Assembly: GCA_025062075.1 (NCBI GenBank)
Contig: JANXBA010000046.1
Span: forward strand, 1 to 60,006
DNA: 60,006 bases
DNA from: Aquificaceae bacterium
Lineage (GTDB): Bacteria; Aquificota; Aquificia; Aquificales; Aquificaceae
Direction of reading: 5' to 3'
Position 1 is the first letter of the stretch; each line of letters opens with the position of its first letter. The position numbers were made by a program, and so were the translations under genes. The notes beneath the pieces are model-generated. The model saw nothing but the letters and a program-made list of their open reading frames with translations, did no database searches and was not told the DNA's origin. Positions 47,771 through 56,165 of this stretch are shown here, piece after piece.

Positions 47771-49545
47771 ACTGCCTTTTCCAAGGGCTTGAAGTTCTCC
47801 TCTTTTACGCTCCAGCACTCTCTGAAAACTGCGTAGGGACAGCGTTTTCTGCAGTATTCTTGGTCCAACCTCTTGAAGAGTTCCACTATGGAGCGACCCT
47901 TGGAGTCAAAGAACAGATCCACCTGCATGTGACGGTCTATGTGCACATTCTCCAGCAGAGGGTAGAGGGTGCATCCCACGTTTGCCAGAGCTGGCTCAAC
48001 ACCCATGGACCTAAGCCTGTCCAAAAGCCTTATAAGCATGAGACTGCCCGAGGCATCTATGTAGTTGACCGCCTCCATGTCCAAAAGGAGAAACTTCAGC
48101 GCCTTCTTGCGCTCTTCCACCTTCTGGAGCACGTACTCGTAAACGTACTCCGCGTTGCCAAAGTAGATGGACATGTTGGGTCTTATGTAAAGAATCTGAG
48201 GGCACTCTGGCAAGTTCTCTCTCTCGGCGTTTACGAAGGTGGAGGAGCTACTGTTTCTAGTGAGCACCACGATGCGCGGGTACATGGTTTTGTGCACGAA
48301 GCCCCCTAAGGCTATGAGAGTGCCTAAGGTGATGGCAACCCACAGGTCCATGAAAAAGACGGTGGCAAAGGTCACACCCGCCACAACGCCGTCAATGGGG
48401 TTTATCCTGTAGAGCTTGAGTATCTCCTGGGGTTTTATCAGGTCTATGACTGCGGAGAGGACTACCGCAGAGAGAGTAGCCTTGGGAAGGTAGTAAAACA
48501 GAGGTGCTAGAAAGAGGAGGGTAAGACCTACGACGGAGCCAGTTATTACGCTGGCTATGGGCGTCTTTGCCCCAAGCTGAAAGTTCAAGGCGGACCGAGA
48601 AAAGGAGCCCCCAACGGGAAAGCCCTTGAAAAGCCCGGCCACTATGTTGGCAAGACCCTGACCTACGAGCTCCTGGTTAGGGTCCCACTTGTCCCTTGCT
48701 CTTATGGCGAGCTGTTTGGCTATGGCTACCGCCTCCATAAGCCCGAAGGCGGATATGACCAAGGCACCCACCCAGAGCTGGGAAAAGGTGCTGTAGTCCA
48801 CCGAAGGTATGTGTATGGCGGGAAGACCGCTGGGCACACTACCCACCAAAGAGACCCCGAAGTTTTGAAGACCAAAAAGGTAAGAGGCCAAGGAAGTGAC
48901 TATAACCGCCAGCAAGGCACCAGGAATTAAAGGGCTTACCTTTCTTGAAGCCCATATTATGGCGTAGGCAAAAACTCCGACCGCCAGAGTATAAGGATTT
49001 GTCTGGGAGACTTTGCTGAAGATGTCCACCAAGACCTCGTATATGTGGGTGCTCTGGGTTATTTTAAAGCCCAGCAGGTGTCCTACCTGACTGAGTGCTA
49101 TGACCAGGGCACCCGCACTGGTAAAGCCCACGATGACGCTGTTGGATATGAGCTCCACTATAAAGGCAAGCTTTAGAAGGCCCACGACCAGCCTTATGAA
49201 GCCCACCATCAGGGCAAGCACCGCCGCAAGGGTTATCCACTCCTGGCTTCCTGGCTCCGCCAGTCCGTAGAGGGCAGAGCTCGTAAGTAGGGCGGTCATG
49301 GCAACAGGGCCAGTGGCAAGAAAGCGCGAGCTCCCAAAGAGAGAGGCCACTATCACTGGAAGAAAAGAAGCGTACAGGCCGTATATGGGGGGCATGCCAG
49401 CCAGTAGGGCGTAGGCCATGGACTGGGGCACGAGGACCGCCGCCACGGTCAGACCGGCTACCAAGTCTCTGGTAAACTTTTCCCTGTCGTAGTTGGTAAG
49501 CCAGGGCATAAAGGGGGCAAGGTCAAAGGTGATGCTTATCTTCAT
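47767..49545 (-). CDS. SulP-family anion transporter with STAS domain
   Basis: This inner-membrane secondary transporter of the SulP/SLC26 family probably imports sulfate or bicarbonate. The 592 residues have about 12 hydrophobic helices with VAAVLVPQSMAYALLAGMPPIYGLYASFLPV and VGFTSAGALVIALSQV. GLANIVAGLFKGFPVGGSFSRSALNFQLGAKT is the family signature. A C-terminal STAS domain follows, about residues 440-560 (LKFLLLDMEAVNYIDASGSLMLIRLLDRL). A Cys-containing tail (EYCRKRCPYAVFRECW) is unusual and could bind metal. The start ATG 49545 overlaps the proA stop as ATGA. Confidence 0.93.
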   Translation of the reverse strand: MKISITFDLAPFMPWLTNYDREKFTRDLVAGLTVAAVLVPQSMAYALLAGMPPIYGLYASFLPVIVASLFGSSRFLATGPVAMTALLTSSALYGLAEPGSQEWITLAAVLALMVGFIRLVVGLLKLAFIVELISNSVIVGFTSAGALVIALSQVGHLLGFKITQSTHIYEVLVDIFSKVSQTNPYTLAVGVFAYAIIWASRKVSPLIPGALLAVIVTSLASYLFGLQNFGVSLVGSVPSGLPAIHIPSVDYSTFSQLWVGALVISAFGLMEAVAIAKQLAIRARDKWDPNQELVGQGLANIVAGLFKGFPVGGSFSRSALNFQLGAKTPIASVITGSVVGLTLLFLAPLFYYLPKATLSAVVLSAVIDLIKPQEILKLYRINPIDGVVAGVTFATVFFMDLWVAITLGTLIALGGFVHKTMYPRIVVLTRNSSSSTFVNAERENLPECPQILYIRPNMSIYFGNAEYVYEYVLQKVEERKKALKFLLLDMEAVNYIDASGSLMLIRLLDRLRSMGVEPALANVGCTLYPLLENVHIDRHMQVDLFFDSKGRSIVELFKRLDQEYCRKRCPYAVFRECWSVKEENFKPLEKAV

Positions 49546-50858
49546 CGCCCCTGCATCCACTCGGGAGGGACTCCCACGCCGTCCCTGAGCTGACCGTTGC
49601 CCAAAATCACGAACTTTTGGACGGTGAGCTCCTCCAGAGCCATGGGACCCCTTGCGTGTATCTTGTCGGTGGATATGCCCATCTCCGCACCAAGACCGAA
49701 CTCGTTGCCGTCGGTGAAACGGGTGGAGGCATTCACGTAAACCGCGGCCGAGTCCACCTCCCTTATGAACTTCATGGCTTTGGCGTAGTTCTCGGTCACT
49801 ATGGCGTCAGAGTGCTTAGAGCCATACTTTTCTATGAACTCCATCGCCTCTTCCAGACTACCTACCGTCTTGACCGCGAGTATAAGGTCTAAAAACTCCT
49901 CGTAGTAGTCCTCCTCCGTGGCAGGCACGGCCTTCACGTGGGAGAGCTCCGGCCTTGACCTTATGACCTCCAAGCTCTCTGGGTCGCATCTGAGCTCTAC
50001 GCCTGCCTTTGCTAGTATGTCCGCCATCTTGGGCCAGAAGGTCTGTAGCAGGCTTCTGTGAATTACGAGGTTTTCCACCGCGTTGCAGACGGAGGGTCTT
50101 TGCACCTTTGCGTTGTAAACTATGTGGTAGGCCTTGTTGAGGTCCGCCTCCTCGTCCACATATATGTTGCAGACGCCTTTGTAGTGCTTTATTACTGGCA
50201 CCCTGGCCTTTTCAGCCACGGCCCTTATGAGGCTCTCCCCACCCCTTGGTATGGCCACGTCCACCTTGCCCTCCATCTTAAGCACCTCCCACACCACCTC
50301 CCTCTCAGGGCGGTCTACGAACTGCACCGCCTCCTCGGGAAAGCCCACTTCCCTGCAGGCTTGATGAAGAACTTCCACGAGAGCTCGGTTGGAGTTTATG
50401 GCCTCTTTGCCACCTCTGAGGAGAACTGCGTTGGAGGACTTCATGCAAAGGGAGGCGGCCTCTATGGTGACGTTTGGTCTTGCCTCGTAGACAATAAAGA
50501 TAAGTCCTAGAGGCACCCTCATCCTACCCACCTGAAGGCCGTTGGGCAGGGTCCACATGCGAGTAATCTCCCCCACCGGGTCTGGCAGGCTTGCCACATC
50601 TCTCAGCACCTTCACCATGGCCTCTATCCGCCTGTCGTTGAGCAGGAGCCTGTCTACCAGTGCGGGCGGAAGCCCCTGAGACTTGGCGTACTCTACGTCC
50701 TTTTGGTTCTCCTGTATCAGAAACTCCTTCCTCTCCTGCAGGAGCTCCCCTGCCCTTATGAGGGCTTGGTTCTTGACCTGAGTGCTGATGGATGTGAGCC
50801 TTCTCAGGACTGACCTTGCCAACTCCACCTTGGCCCTGGCGTACTCCGTTACTTCCAT
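49542..50858 (-). CDS. proA: Gamma-glutamyl phosphate reductase
   Basis: ProA reduces gamma-glutamyl phosphate to the semialdehyde in proline synthesis. The 438-residue chain has LPNGLQVGRMRVPLGLIFIVYEARPNVTIEAA, LLRGGKEAINSN, the catalytic-Cys region (QRPSVCNAVENLVIH), VDSAAVYVNASTRFTDGNEFGLGAEMGISTDKIHARGPMALEEL. All are classic motifs. TATAAT on the minus strand ends 6 nt before ATG 50858 and lies at the end of cstA. proB is not in the window. Confidence 0.97.
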   Translation of the reverse strand: MEVTEYARAKVELARSVLRRLTSISTQVKNQALIRAGELLQERKEFLIQENQKDVEYAKSQGLPPALVDRLLLNDRRIEAMVKVLRDVASLPDPVGEITRMWTLPNGLQVGRMRVPLGLIFIVYEARPNVTIEAASLCMKSSNAVLLRGGKEAINSNRALVEVLHQACREVGFPEEAVQFVDRPEREVVWEVLKMEGKVDVAIPRGGESLIRAVAEKARVPVIKHYKGVCNIYVDEEADLNKAYHIVYNAKVQRPSVCNAVENLVIHRSLLQTFWPKMADILAKAGVELRCDPESLEVIRSRPELSHVKAVPATEEDYYEEFLDLILAVKTVGSLEEAMEFIEKYGSKHSDAIVTENYAKAMKFIREVDSAAVYVNASTRFTDGNEFGLGAEMGISTDKIHARGPMALEELTVQKFVILGNGQLRDGVGVPPEWMQGR

Positions 50859-50864
50859 GGTGGT

Positions 50865-50870
50865 ATTATA
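50865..50870 (-). promoter_or_regulatory. -10-like TATAAT for proA (leaderless)
   Basis: Minus-strand TATAAT, 6 nt, ATG 50858. It overlaps the cstA stop codon. Confidence 0.45.
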
Positions 50871-52890
50871 AACCGAGAGCTCCGCCCCGCCTAAGCCTTA
50901 GAAAGGCCCTGTAGAGGGCTATAAGAACTATGAAAAGCACCAGCGACACGTAGAGAAGGGCCATGAAGGCGTTGACGTAGTTGTTGAAGATGACCCTCTG
51001 GGCTATCTCGGGGCTGGGGACTGTGGGAGGGAGCTCGCCCGCCTGTAGCATGCCGGCAAGCCACTGGGCGTGAGACAGAAAGCCTATGGCTTTGTCAGAG
51101 TGAAAGACCCTCTCTAAACCTGCGGTTATGGTGTTCAAGCCTAAGAAGAGGGCGGGAAGACCCGTTACCCAAGCGTACTTTAAGCTACCTGCGTTTAGCA
51201 GGTAGACGGTTGCGATTACCAAGGCGGTGGTTGCCAACAGCTGATTGGATATGCCAAAGAGGGGCCACAGGGTCTTTATGCCACCGTAGGGGTCCACCAC
51301 GCCCACGTAGAGGAAGTATCCCCAGGCCAAGACGGTCACACCGCTGGCAAAGAGGTTGACCCAGAGGTTTCTGTAGTCCTTGAAGACGGGGTGAAGGCCC
51401 GAGAGCATGTCTTGGAGAATATACCGGCCGACGCGCGTTCCCGTGTCTATGGTGGTCAGTATGAAGACCGCCTCAAAGAGTATGGCAAAGTGATACCAGA
51501 AGGCCAAGAGGGCCTCACCGGTCACGCGGGCAAAGATAAGGGCCATTCCTATGGCCAAGGCGGGAGCTCCGCCCGTCCGAGACAGTATGGTGGACTCCTC
51601 TATCTTGCGGGCCATCTCCTGCAGGTACTCGGGGGTTATGTGAAAGCCCCAGCTGGATATCTTCGCAGCCGCCTCTTGCACGGTCTTTCCTATCTCCGAG
51701 GCAGGACTGTTTATGGCAAAGTAAAGACCCGGCTCCATGGAGACCGCCGCTATCAGAGCCATGACCGCCACAAAAGACTCACCCAACATCCCCCCGTAGC
51801 CTACCAGCCTTACGTGGCTCTCCTTGTCCAAGAGCTTGGGAGAGGTGCCGGAGGATATAAGGGCGTGAAAGCCGGAGACCGCACCGCAGGCTATGGTGAT
51901 GAAAAGAAAGGGGAAAAGGTCGCCCTTCCAGACGGGACCGTAGCCCGTGTAGGCAAACTGCGTAAGGGCTGGCATCTTTATCTCGGGGTTTACCACAGCC
52001 ACCGCAAGGCCTATGACTACCACCGTGCCGAGTTTTAAAAAAGTGCTAAGGTAGTCTCTCGGAGCCAGCAGGAGCCACACGGGCAGGACGGAGGCAAAAA
52101 AGCCGTAAACCATCAGAGCTATCGCCAGCTGGGGCTCGGAGAGGGTAAAGAGGGGACCCCAAAAGGGGTGCTGTGCCACCAACCTACCCAAGTAAAGGCT
52201 AAAGAGCAAAGCCAAAACTCCAAAGAGAAAAGACTGTAAGACCGCACCCGGCCTTATGTGCCACATGTACACGCCCATGAGCATGGCAATAGGTATGGTC
52301 ATGAAAACGGAGAAAGTGGCCCAAGGGCTCTGAGCAAGAGCCTTTATGACCACCAGTCCCAAGACAGCCAGAAGTATGATGAGTATGCTGTATATGACCA
52401 AGAGGGTGAGAACTCCACCCACTCTGCCCAACTCCTCCCGAGCTATCTGCCCTAAGCTCTTCCCGCCTTTACGCATGGAGATGGTAAGGATGACCATGTC
52501 CTGCACCGCACCTGCCAACACCACCCCAAGCAGTATCCAGAGAGTCCCGGGCAGGTATCCCATCTGAGCCGCCAAGACCGGACCTACGAGAGGACCGGCG
52601 CCAGATATAGAGGCAAAGTGGTGTCCAAAGAGCACCCACTTGTTGGTGGGCACGTAGTCAAAACCGTTGTAAAACCTGTGGGCGGGCGTGGGGTTTTGGT
52701 CGTCTACCTTAAAGACCCTGTAGGCTATAAAGTAGGAGTAGTACCTGTAGCCTATGGTGTAAAGGCAGAGGGTAGCAATCAGAAGCCACAGAGCTCCCAC
52801 GGGCTCGCCCCTGGAGAGGGCAAGCACCGCAAAGGCAAACCCGCCTAACAGGGAAAGTCCCGCAAGAAGTAGCCTATCCTTCCATGTCAT
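50866..52890 (-). CDS. cstA: Carbon starvation protein CstA (peptide/pyruvate transporter family)
   Basis: CstA-family proteins import peptides or pyruvate under carbon limitation. The 674-residue chain has about 16-18 hydrophobic helices. Signatures are NPTPAHRFYNGFDYVPTNKWVLFGHHFASISGAGPLVGPVLAAQMG near the N-terminus, FPFLFITIACGAVSGFHALISSGTSPKLLDKE in the middle and FILTTIDTGTRVGRYILQDML. It is a plausible nutrient importer for an otherwise autotrophic lineage. It overlaps the dienelactone hydrolase stop by 4 nt and is cotranscribed with it. Confidence 0.95.
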   Translation of the reverse strand: MTWKDRLLLAGLSLLGGFAFAVLALSRGEPVGALWLLIATLCLYTIGYRYYSYFIAYRVFKVDDQNPTPAHRFYNGFDYVPTNKWVLFGHHFASISGAGPLVGPVLAAQMGYLPGTLWILLGVVLAGAVQDMVILTISMRKGGKSLGQIAREELGRVGGVLTLLVIYSILIILLAVLGLVVIKALAQSPWATFSVFMTIPIAMLMGVYMWHIRPGAVLQSFLFGVLALLFSLYLGRLVAQHPFWGPLFTLSEPQLAIALMVYGFFASVLPVWLLLAPRDYLSTFLKLGTVVVIGLAVAVVNPEIKMPALTQFAYTGYGPVWKGDLFPFLFITIACGAVSGFHALISSGTSPKLLDKESHVRLVGYGGMLGESFVAVMALIAAVSMEPGLYFAINSPASEIGKTVQEAAAKISSWGFHITPEYLQEMARKIEESTILSRTGGAPALAIGMALIFARVTGEALLAFWYHFAILFEAVFILTTIDTGTRVGRYILQDMLSGLHPVFKDYRNLWVNLFASGVTVLAWGYFLYVGVVDPYGGIKTLWPLFGISNQLLATTALVIATVYLLNAGSLKYAWVTGLPALFLGLNTITAGLERVFHSDKAIGFLSHAQWLAGMLQAGELPPTVPSPEIAQRVIFNNYVNAFMALLYVSLVLFIVLIALYRAFLRLRRGGALGL

Positions 52891-53591
52891 TTAAGGTGCT
52901 TGTTGAAAAAGGCTAAGGTTTTTTCCCACACGTCGCTTGCGTACTCCTCGTGGTACACCTCAGGCCTTGAATCGTTGAAGAAGGCGTGGTCCACACCCGC
53001 GTATATGAGGAACTGGGCCTGCAGGTTGTTCTTGTTGCACTCCTCTATTGCCTTTGTTACCTCAGAGAGGGGTATAAAGGCGTCCTTGCCTGCGTGCACA
53101 GCCAACACAGGAGCCTTTATCAGAGAAAAGTCTATGGGCACTATGGAGTAGAGCCCGTAGTAGGGCACGAGAGCTCTGAAGTCCTCCGCGTACTTTGCCC
53201 CGAAGTACCAAGTGCAGGTCCCACCACAACAAAAGCCGGTCGCACCTAACATAAACTCGCCGGTGCGCGGCACATACCCCATGTCGTTCTCTCTGAAGTA
53301 CTCTACGCAGGCCTTTACCATGGCCTCCGCCTCCGCCAGCCTGTTTTGGAAAAGGTCCTGCATGAGCTCGCCCGCCCTCTGTGGGTCGCTCGCGGTTTTC
53401 CCCCCGTAAAGGTCTATGCCGAAGGCGTTAAAGCCATGGCTTGCGTACCTGTCGCACACGCTCTTTATGTGGTCCACGAGCCCCCACCACTCGTGAAACA
53501 CCAGCACCATGGGGCCCTTGACGCCCTCGGGCTCGGCAAGATAGCCAGAGACCTCCACACCGTCCCTGCTGAAAGATATCATCCTACCCAT
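52887..53591 (-). CDS. Dienelactone hydrolase family protein
   Basis: This alpha/beta-hydrolase of the dienelactone hydrolase family has 234 residues. The nucleophile is a Cys rather than Ser in FMLGATGFCCGGTCTWYF (GxCxG pattern). The acid is in VLAVHAGKDAFIP, and the catalytic His is in IYAGVDHAFFNDSRPEVYHEEYASD. Such enzymes hydrolyse lactones or esters; the true substrate is unknown. A strong GGAGGTG precedes ATG 53591, so this is a normally leadered first gene. Confidence 0.92.
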   Translation of the reverse strand: MGRMISFSRDGVEVSGYLAEPEGVKGPMVLVFHEWWGLVDHIKSVCDRYASHGFNAFGIDLYGGKTASDPQRAGELMQDLFQNRLAEAEAMVKACVEYFRENDMGYVPRTGEFMLGATGFCCGGTCTWYFGAKYAEDFRALVPYYGLYSIVPIDFSLIKAPVLAVHAGKDAFIPLSEVTKAIEECNKNNLQAQFLIYAGVDHAFFNDSRPEVYHEEYASDVWEKTLAFFNKHLK

Positions 53592-53722
53592 AACGCACCT
53601 CCTCTGTATTTTTCAATAATAGAATAACACAAAAAGGGGTGCTGTAGCCGTCCCCGGCACTGGAATACCGGTCGCCCTGTTCCAAAATAACAAGAGGTGT
53701 TAGCCCTTAACAAGTGCCTGCT

Positions 53723-53734
53723 TTAACATGTTAA
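53723..53734. promoter_or_regulatory. 12-bp perfect palindrome upstream of hemN (candidate operator)
   Basis: TTAACATGTTAA is perfectly palindromic. Related half-sites TGTTA/TAACA occur at 53698-53702, 53708-53712 and 53773-53777. The arrangement suggests a dimeric regulator, perhaps Crp/FNR-like, but the sequence is not the classic FNR box. Confidence 0.4.
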
Positions 53735-53875
53735 CTCTGCGTATGTGTATATGTCAAGTGACCAAAGGGGAATGTTAAGCGCAAAGGCTTTACGCCCGAC
53801 CCATACCTGCGTGCTTACAAGGCACGCCTACTGTCGCAACCTTTTCTGAAAAAGCCCATGCACCCTAAGAAGGCT

Positions 53876-53881
53876 TATATT
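53876..53881 (+). promoter_or_regulatory. -10-like TATATT for hemN (leaderless)
   Basis: TATATT, 8 nt, ATG 53890; no Shine-Dalgarno. Confidence 0.45.
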
Positions 53882-53889
53882 TATCAGAT

Positions 53890-55260
53890 ATGAAGACTGT
53901 CTTCAACAAAGGCCTGATAGAGAAGTACGACAGGCCAGGGCCGAGATACACCAGCTATCCGCCCGCCACCGAGTTTCACGAGGGTGTAGGGGAAAAGGAC
54001 TACGTAGAAAAACTCCACCAGAGCAACCTTAAGGGAAGGCCTCTGTCTCTCTACTTTCACATACCTTTCTGTGAGAGCGCCTGCTGGTTCTGTGGGTGCA
54101 ATGTGATTATATCCCACCGCAAGGACGTGACCAGGCGGTATTTAGACTACCTGTACAGGGAGATGGACCTGCTTGGCAAGCACTTGGACTCTTCAAGGCC
54201 CGTGGTTCAGCTCCACTGGGGAGGGGGCACGCCCAACTTCTTAAGCAAGGAGGAGATAAGGGAGCTCTTCTGCAGAATACAGGCCACCTTTAGGATAGAC
54301 CAGGGGGCGGAGATAAGCGTGGAGATAGACCCCAGATACCTCTCTGAAGGTCAGCTGGAGACCCTTAGGGATGTGGGGTTTAACCGCATCAGCATGGGCC
54401 TTCAGGACTTGGACCCGCAGGTGCAGAAGGCCATAAACCGGGTGCAACCCTACTCTCTCATGGAGAGAGTAATCAAAGAGCTCAGAACTTTAGGCTTCAA
54501 GAGCATAAACTTAGACTTAGTTTACGGCCTGCCCTACCAGAGGCCCGAGAAGTTCAAAAATACCATAGAGCGGACCATAGAGCTCGGCCCGGACAGGGTG
54601 GCGGTATTCAACTTTGCCTACGTGCCTTGGCTCAAGCCCCTGCAGAGGAGGATAGACCCCTCCACCTTGCCACCTCCCGAGGACAAGCTGGCCATGCTGG
54701 AGCTCAGCGTAGAGCTCTTCCAGCAGGCGGGTTACGTTTTCATAGGCATGGACCACTTTGCCAAGCCGGAGGACGAGCTGGCTCAAGCACAGAGGGACGG
54801 CACTCTCTGGCGAAACTTTCAGGGTTATACCACCAAAAAGGGCGTTGACCTTATAGGCATAGGTGCCACCTCCATAGGCATGCTCCATGACGCCTACTTT
54901 CAGAACTACAAGACCATAAGGGAGTACTACCTCTCCTTGGATGGCGGAAGGTTGCCCGTGCTCCGGGGCTTCCTGCTAAGCGGTGAGGATATAATAAGAC
55001 GCGAGGTCATCATGGACCTTATGTGCAACTTCAGATGCTCCTTTGAAAAAGTAGAAAACCTTTTTGGCATACGCTTTGAAGAGCACTTCTCCCAGGAGCT
55101 TGAGGAGCTCCAAGACATGGAAAGGGACGGCCTTCTGCGCGTAGAAGACAGGACCATAAAGGTCTTGCCAGAGGGGAGACTCCTCATAAGAAACATAGCC
55201 ATGGTCTTTGACCAGTACATAAGGGTCAAGAAAGAGCACAGGTTTTCCAGAACCATATGA
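53890..55260 (+). CDS. hemN: Oxygen-independent coproporphyrinogen III oxidase
   Basis: This radical-SAM enzyme converts coproporphyrinogen III to protoporphyrinogen IX without oxygen. The 456 residues carry the cluster motif CESACWFC (Cys61, Cys65, Cys68, with a further Cys70, as in true HemN). Also present are [46 protein letters not shown], the YGLPYQ segment and the HemN C-terminal domain ([17 protein letters not shown]). The CxxxCxxCxC pattern separates it from HemW. It leads a plus-strand unit hemN-oppF-cnnm-rpoN-pepQ with 4-32 nt overlaps throughout. Confidence 0.96.
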   Translation: MKTVFNKGLIEKYDRPGPRYTSYPPATEFHEGVGEKDYVEKLHQSNLKGRPLSLYFHIPFCESACWFCGCNVIISHRKDVTRRYLDYLYREMDLLGKHLDSSRPVVQLHWGGGTPNFLSKEEIRELFCRIQATFRIDQGAEISVEIDPRYLSEGQLETLRDVGFNRISMGLQDLDPQVQKAINRVQPYSLMERVIKELRTLGFKSINLDLVYGLPYQRPEKFKNTIERTIELGPDRVAVFNFAYVPWLKPLQRRIDPSTLPPPEDKLAMLELSVELFQQAGYVFIGMDHFAKPEDELAQAQRDGTLWRNFQGYTTKKGVDLIGIGATSIGMLHDAYFQNYKTIREYYLSLDGGRLPVLRGFLLSGEDIIRREVIMDLMCNFRCSFEKVENLFGIRFEEHFSQELEELQDMERDGLLRVEDRTIKVLPEGRLLIRNIAMVFDQYIRVKKEHRFSRTI

Positions 55261-56165
55261 GAGAGCTCCTGCGGGTGGAAAGGCTTTCCAAGGTCTTCTC
55301 CGTCGGTTTTTTTTCCCGAAGGGAGGTGAGGGCTCTGACGGAGATCAGCTTCCACGTAGGACAGGGTGAGATACTGGCCCTGGTGGGAGAGTCAGGCTCG
55401 GGAAAGAGTACCACAGGTAAGATAATACTCAGGCTTGAAAAACCTACCTCTGGAAGCCTTCTCTTTGAGGGCAGGGACCCCTTCAAGATGGGAAGGGAGT
55501 ACACCAGGATGGTCTCCGCGGTCTTTCAAGACCCGAGGGCCTCCTTAAACCCAAGGTTAAAAGTGTCCCAGATAGTGGAAGAGCCCCTGCTGGTCCACGG
55601 AGAGACTCACAGAAGAGAGCGAGTGGTGCTTGCCCTCAAAAGAGCAGGGCTGGGAGAAGAGTTTCTTGAGAGAAAGCCCGAGAGCCTGTCCGGAGGTCAA
55701 AGGCAAAGGGTTGCCATTGCGAGGGCTCTGGTCATAGAGCCCAAGCTCATAGTGGCGGATGAGCCCACCTCCTCCTTGGACATGAGCTACAGAGCGGGCA
55801 TATTGGAGCTCTTTCTCAAGCTAAAAGAGGAGGGAATCAGCACCCTGCTTATAACTCACGACCTGAGGGCGGTGGAAAGGGTGGCGGACAGGACGGGCGT
55901 CCTCTACAGGGGGAAGCTTTTAGAGATAGGCCCTACCAAAAGCCTTTTAGAGACCCCCCTACATCCCTACACTCAGTACTTGATAAGCACCATGCCGGTG
56001 CGACATCCCTCCCAGAGAAGGGAGCTACCCGAAGAGCTCCCAGAAGAAAGCCCAAGCTATGCGTGTCCCTTCTACTCTCGCTGTAGCAAAAGACTAAAGG
56101 AGTGCGAGGAAGAGGTCAAGGAGGTGAAAGTAGATGGACGCATCGTCTCATGCAATCTATACTGA
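55257..56165 (+). CDS. Oligopeptide-type ABC transporter ATPase (OppF/DppF-like)
   Basis: This second ATPase of a peptide/nickel-class importer has 302 residues. Walker A is GESGSGKST, the signature [15 protein letters not shown], Walker [13 protein letters not shown] and the H-loop ITHDLR. The C-terminal oligopeptide domain includes Cys pairs in [16 protein letters not shown]. Its short OppD-like partner is at 19385-20131. No permease is in either location. It overlaps hemN (ATGA) and the next gene by 32 nt. Confidence 0.92.
   Translation: MRELLRVERLSKVFSVGFFSRREVRALTEISFHVGQGEILALVGESGSGKSTTGKIILRLEKPTSGSLLFEGRDPFKMGREYTRMVSAVFQDPRASLNPRLKVSQIVEEPLLVHGETHRRERVVLALKRAGLGEEFLERKPESLSGGQRQRVAIARALVIEPKLIVADEPTSSLDMSYRAGILELFLKLKEEGISTLLITHDLRAVERVADRTGVLYRGKLLEIGPTKSLLETPLHPYTQYLISTMPVRHPSQRRELPEELPEESPSYACPFYSRCSKRLKECEEEVKEVKVDGRIVSCNLY

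Larger units (their letters stand above)
53592..53889. other. 298-bp intergenic region with hairpins and TAACA/TGTTA palindromes
   Basis: There is no credible gene here. Left to right it holds the dienelactone hydrolase leader, a GC-rich block (53636-53690) with GGGG/CCCC and TGGAA/TTCCA pairing that ends in TTTTT on the minus strand (+ 53631-53635), and TGTTA-GCCCT-TAACA (53698-53712). A perfect 12-bp palindrome TTAACATGTTAA (53723-53734) follows, then another TGTTA at 53773-53777, then the hemN -10. It could hold an operator array for hemN and a small RNA or attenuator. Confidence 0.5.

Noticed and set aside
53655-53690. Sigma-54 promoter (GGCAC near 53656)
   Set aside because: The required downstream TTGC at the right spacing is missing.
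53631-53700. 6S RNA, SRP RNA or a known riboswitch in the hemN upstream region
   Set aside because: The conserved SRP core, 6S bubble and common riboswitch boxes could not be found; only generic hairpins are visible.
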